Shown: piece by piece, positions 61,122 to 64,000 of the stretch
Layout: the number at the start of each line of letters is the position of its first letter
Numbering within the stretch: position 1 is the stretch's first letter
Assembly (NCBI RefSeq): GCF_001436295.1
Contig: NZ_AYYY01000061.1
Coordinates: 124,001 to 188,000, forward strand
DNA length: 64,000 nucleotides
Source of the DNA: Paucilactobacillus vaccinostercus DSM 20634
Lineage (GTDB): Bacteria; Bacillota; Bacilli; Lactobacillales; Lactobacillaceae
Reading direction: 5' to 3'
Made by a program: the position numbers and the translations under genes
Notes under the pieces: model-generated
The model's database searches: none
Told to the model about the DNA's origin: nothing
Seen by the model: only the letters and a program-made list of their open reading frames with translations

Positions 61122-62642
61122 ATGACAGCATTTGGTAATTACCTCGTCAAGAACGGCAATGACTTGCTGGCGTCACTGGGCCAGCATATTTTTATTTCAC
61201 TGGTAGCGGCGCTAATTGCAATTGTGATCGCGATTCCGTTGGCGGTGGCCTTGGTTAATCATCGCCGGTGGGGCGAAGTTGTCCTTCAGGTAACTGGCGT
61301 GGTACAGACGATTCCAAGTCTGGCGGTCTTAGGATTACTAATTCCGTTGGTGGGGATTGGGACGGTTCCTTCGATTATTGCGTTAGTCCTGTACGCCATC
61401 ATGCCGATTTTTCAAAATACCTATGCAGGGCTGACTAATATCGACCCGCTGTTGATCGAAGCGGCAGATGCGTTTGGGATGTCACGGCGGTTTAAGCTGT
61501 TTCGTGTTCAGCTGCCACTTGCGATGCCGATGATCCTATCGGGAATTCGGATTGCGGTCGTCCTAATCATCGGGACGGCGACGCTCGCCGCTTTAATTGG
61601 TGGCGGTGGTCTGGGGACCTATATTATTACGGGAATTCAGACTAACAATGATCAGGCATTGATCGCTGGGGCGGTGCTATCCGCTATTTTAGCGCTGGTT
61701 GCTAGCTGGTTGATCAAAGTTTTATCACGCGTTTCGGTGAAAAAACTCCTGTACGGACTAGGAATTTTAGCGGTTTTAGGGGTTAGTGGAGGCATTTACC
61801 ACCAAGCAACCCAGCCCAAGGAAACAATAACGATTGCTGGTAAGTTGGGTGGCGAACCCGATATTTTGATTCACATGTATAAAGATTTGATCGAGCAGGA
61901 TAATCCGAATGTCCATGTCGTCTTAAAACCCAATTTTGGTGGCACAACCTTCCTATTCAAGGGATTGCAGAGCGGTAAAATTGATATTTATCCGGAGTTT
62001 ACCGGTACGGTACTGCAAACGTTGGTTAAGCAGCCCAAACATGTCAGTCATGATCCGGCTAAGTCGTATCAACAGGCAAAGGCACTCCTGAAAAAGCAGT
62101 ACGGGTTGGACTATTTGAAGCCGATGAAGTATCAAAATAACTACTCGCTGGCGCTTCGTAAGCAGGATGCGGAGAAGTACCATCTAAAGACGATTTCGGA
62201 TTTAAGTCAGGTTTCGACAACGCTGACGAGCGCCTTTGACACTGACTTTTCGCAGCAAAAAGATGGCTATCCGGGACTGAAAACGGCCTACGGGTTAGTC
62301 TTCAAATCCGTCCAGACGATGGAACCTTCGCTGCGGTATCAAGCGGTGGCGGATCGTAAGGTCGACGTGACCGATGCGTATACGACTGATCCGCAGATTC
62401 GGCAGTATCATCTAGTGACGTTGAAGGATGACAAATCATTTTTCCCAGCCTACCAAGGCGCGCCTTTGATGAAGGCGTCATTTGCTAAGCAACATCCACG
62501 GGTGGTTAAAAGTCTCAACCAGCTCAATGGTAAGGTGACGACGAAGCAAATGCAGGAAATGAATTATCAAGTGACGGTCAAGCACCGAAAGGCAGCAACC
62601 GTGGCACGTGAATTTTTGCAACAGCAACACTTACTTAAATAG
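61122..62642 (+). CDS. Fused OpuC-type permease and substrate-binding protein
   Basis: 506 residues. Residues 1-215 form the permease (about six helices, with the EAA-loop region LIEAADAFGMSRRFKLFRVQLP), and about 225-506 form the OpuAC/choline-binding domain (GKLGGEPDILIHMYKDLI, DIYPEFTGTVLQTL). The fusion is common in lactobacilli for betaine, carnitine or choline uptake. ATG 61122 follows GGTGAGC. It ends at a strong terminator (62651-62686). Confidence 0.92.
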   Translation: MTAFGNYLVKNGNDLLASLGQHIFISLVAALIAIVIAIPLAVALVNHRRWGEVVLQVTGVVQTIPSLAVLGLLIPLVGIGTVPSIIALVLYAIMPIFQNTYAGLTNIDPLLIEAADAFGMSRRFKLFRVQLPLAMPMILSGIRIAVVLIIGTATLAALIGGGGLGTYIITGIQTNNDQALIAGAVLSAILALVASWLIKVLSRVSVKKLLYGLGILAVLGVSGGIYHQATQPKETITIAGKLGGEPDILIHMYKDLIEQDNPNVHVVLKPNFGGTTFLFKGLQSGKIDIYPEFTGTVLQTLVKQPKHVSHDPAKSYQQAKALLKKQYGLDYLKPMKYQNNYSLALRKQDAEKYHLKTISDLSQVSTTLTSAFDTDFSQQKDGYPGLKTAYGLVFKSVQTMEPSLRYQAVADRKVDVTDAYTTDPQIRQYHLVTLKDDKSFFPAYQGAPLMKASFAKQHPRVVKSLNQLNGKVTTKQMQEMNYQVTVKHRKAATVAREFLQQQHLLK

Positions 62643-62650
62643 GGTGAAGG

Positions 62651-62686
62651 CACCTTGATCTTTTTTTGGATCAAGGTGCTTTTTTA
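62651..62686 (+). terminator. Terminator after the osmoprotectant operon
   Basis: CACCTTGATC/GATCAAGGTG hairpin followed by a T-run. Confidence 0.9.
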
Positions 62687-62693
62687 GAAAATA

Positions 62694-62717
62694 AAGGTCA
62701 AACTTTTTTTGACCTTT
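62694..62717. promoter_or_regulatory. Inverted pair of CtsR-type heptads
   Basis: AAAGGTCAAA (62693-62702) and TTTGACCTTT (62708-62717) are inverted copies of the CtsR heptad GGTCAAA. Normal CtsR boxes are direct repeats, so this may be an auxiliary site. Confidence 0.5.
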
Positions 62718-62798
62718 AATAAACAAATTTGAAATAAAATTACTTATAATCGTTTATATAACAGTATTTATAGCTTATTTCATTGGCGAAATAAAATG

Positions 62799-62838
62799 TT
62801 TGACCTTTATTGACTATATGGTACAAACGTGGTATATT
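62799..62838 (+). promoter_or_regulatory. CtsR box overlapping the promoter of the HTH-clpL unit
   Basis: On the minus strand AGTCAATAAAGGTCAAA (62815-62799) matches the direct-repeat CtsR box with one mismatch. The promoter TTGACT (62810-62815), 17 bases, TATATT (62833-62838) overlaps it, so CtsR would block transcription until heat or stress releases it. Confidence 0.8.
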
Positions 62839-62860
62839 ATTCATCAAGGAGGAAAGGAAA

Positions 62861-63082
62861 ATGGAAATTGATGTTAAGGCTTATTTGGACGACAATCACC
62901 TCACGATCTATCGGGTCGCCAAGTCAGCTGGGTATGGTTATTCAACGATTCATAAGTCATTTAACAAGACGCAATCCGACGCCACCTCACTGAACTTGCG
63001 AGATCTCGATGCACTCGCAACCGCAATGCACCAGAACATGTGGGAAGTACTCCGCGAATTGGAAACCCACTATTTAAAATAG
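62861..63082 (+). CDS. Small helix-turn-helix protein upstream of clpL
   Basis: 73 residues with an XRE-like helix-turn-helix (LTIYRVAKSAGYGYSTIHKSFNK at about 15-37, and LRDLDALATAMHQNMWEVL). The start is ATG 62861 after AAGGAGGAAAGG. It lies directly behind the CtsR box and 100 bases before clpL, separated by a weak hairpin (AAAACGG/CCGTTTT) that may lower clpL read-through. It may modulate clpL or be a separate small regulator; no direct evidence. Confidence 0.75.
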   Translation: MEIDVKAYLDDNHLTIYRVAKSAGYGYSTIHKSFNKTQSDATSLNLRDLDALATAMHQNMWEVLRELETHYLK

Positions 63083-63182
63083 GCGACTCAAAAAACGGTG
63101 CTGGTGATCAATATCTGGTAGCCGTTTTTCATAACACAAGACAATTAAGCTTAAAAAAGCAATCCTAAGGAGGAATTTAAAT

Positions 63183-64000
63183 ATGGCAAACTCATTTTTT
63201 GGTAACGACCCATTTTTTGGCGGGCACGATTTCGACGATATTTTTAACGAAATGATGCGGGGAATGAACGGGGTTAACTCGGAAAACCGCTTCCTTGTCA
63301 ACGGCGAAGAAGTAACCCCAGAACAATTTGATCAATTAAGAAAGCAAGCCGCTACCCAGCGGGCGCAACAGGCGCAACAAGCAGGTGGCGCACCGGCTGC
63401 GGTAGCCGGTAAGAAACAAGGTGGAATTCTGGAAAAACTGGGACGTAATTTGACTCAGGAAGCCAAAGACGGCAAGCTCGATCCGGTGATCGGTCGGAAT
63501 AAGGAAATCCAAGAAACCGCTGAAATTTTAAGTCGGCGGATTAAAAACAATCCGGTTCTCGTCGGAGATGCCGGCGTTGGTAAAACGGCGGTTGTCGAAG
63601 GATTAGCACAGGCAATTGTGAAAGGCAATGTACCGGCCGCAATTAAGGACCATGAGCTAATCAGTATCGATTTGTCGAACCTAGAGGCCGGGACACAGTA
63701 TCGCGGGAGTTTCGAACAAAATATTCAGGACTTAGTAAAAGAAGTTCAAGCACGCGGAAACGTAATCTTGTTTTTTGATGAAATTCATCAGATTTTGGGT
63801 GCTGGTTCGACGGGTGACGAATCCGGTTCGAAAGGGCTAGCAGATATGATTAAGCCAGCTTTAAGTCGTGGTGAAATCACGGTTATTGGGGCAACAACCC
63901 AAGACGAATACCGGAACACCATTTTGAAAAACGCCGCTTTAGCACGGCGGTTTAATGAAGTGACGGTAAACGCCCCTAGCGCTGAAGACACGCTTGAAAT
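63183..64000 (+). CDS. clpL: ClpL ATPase chaperone, N-terminal part (3' end outside window)
   Basis: 272 residues visible. A short N-terminal domain ([11 protein letters not shown]...) lacks the ClpB N-domain repeats, then the first AAA domain: [11 protein letters not shown], Walker A GDAGVGKT (about 123-130), Walker [15 protein letters not shown] and sensor region [11 protein letters not shown]. This is ClpL, a stress chaperone of lactobacilli and streptococci. ATG follows AAGGAGG. The CtsR box about 380 bases upstream fits its heat induction. Confidence 0.95.
   Translation, partial: MANSFFGNDPFFGGHDFDDIFNEMMRGMNGVNSENRFLVNGEEVTPEQFDQLRKQAATQRAQQAQQAGGAPAAVAGKKQGGILEKLGRNLTQEAKDGKLDPVIGRNKEIQETAEILSRRIKNNPVLVGDAGVGKTAVVEGLAQAIVKGNVPAAIKDHELISIDLSNLEAGTQYRGSFEQNIQDLVKEVQARGNVILFFDEIHQILGAGSTGDESGSKGLADMIKPALSRGEITVIGATTQDEYRNTILKNAALARRFNEVTVNAPSAEDTLE

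Noticed and set aside
1-64000. Replication origin (dnaA, DnaA boxes) inside the window
   Set aside because: parS sites suggest proximity, but no dnaA, dnaN or DnaA-box cluster is visible.

Overview
The window looks like chromosomal DNA of a low-to-mid GC Firmicute of the family Lactobacillaceae, most likely a plant- or food-associated genus such as Lactiplantibacillus or Levilactobacillus. The reasons are the gene content (ClpL with a CtsR-type promoter, YhgE/Pip protein, gallate-decarboxylase-type UbiD/UbiX pair, fused OpuC-type transporter, T-box leaders), strong AGGAGG ribosome binding sites with frequent GTG/TTG starts, and no respiratory genes. Genus and species are inference. Five copies of the ParB-binding palindrome parS (near 440, 18629, 25311, 47192 and 53076) suggest that the segment lies close to the chromosomal origin, although no dnaA or oriC is visible. 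I saw no rRNA, tRNA, CRISPR array, prophage or complete insertion sequence.

Layout: 0-8 kb holds a truncated sugar permease, a pentapeptide-repeat protein, an ArsR/hydrolase pair, a MarR-controlled oxidoreductase and a LysR/YbaK/EamA group. At 8-12 kb a membrane GGDEF-EAL protein is followed on the same strand by a tiny transcription unit, with a T-box-controlled NhaC-type antiporter upstream. At 12-16 kb are a split ThrE exporter plus M20 amidohydrolase operon behind a short attenuator, and an aminotransferase. At 16-21 kb are LysR and GNAT genes, a long leader hairpin, and an MFS transporter preceded by a Phe/Tyr-rich leader peptide and a four-segment attenuator. At 21-27 kb are TetR/YhgE, YaaA and two zinc-free MDR oxidoreductases.

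At 27-32 kb a second GGDEF protein, a stand-alone EAL protein and a mannitol-type PTS EIICB lie together; the PTS protein has Asp in place of the phosphorylated Cys. An ABC-F protein follows, then a four-gene Wadjet/MksBEFG-like SMC defence operon (33.5-40 kb). At 40-47 kb are a MATE exporter, a T-box-controlled Ldh2-type dehydrogenase, YitT, EamA/MerR, DUF554, and another EAL gene behind a leader terminator. At 47-53 kb is a redox/hydrolase cluster around a LysR regulator; at 53-55 kb the UbiX/UbiD pair; at 55-60 kb a DNA glycosylase and a MacB-type exporter; at 60-64 kb an osmoprotectant ABC transporter and a CtsR-boxed small HTH gene plus clpL, cut by the window end.

The most interesting signals are the aromatic leader-peptide attenuator at 19.3-19.55 kb, the c-di-GMP gene set with the Cys-to-Asp PTS protein, the SMC defence operon, the parS cluster, and several short leader or peptide transcription units that ordinary gene calling would miss.
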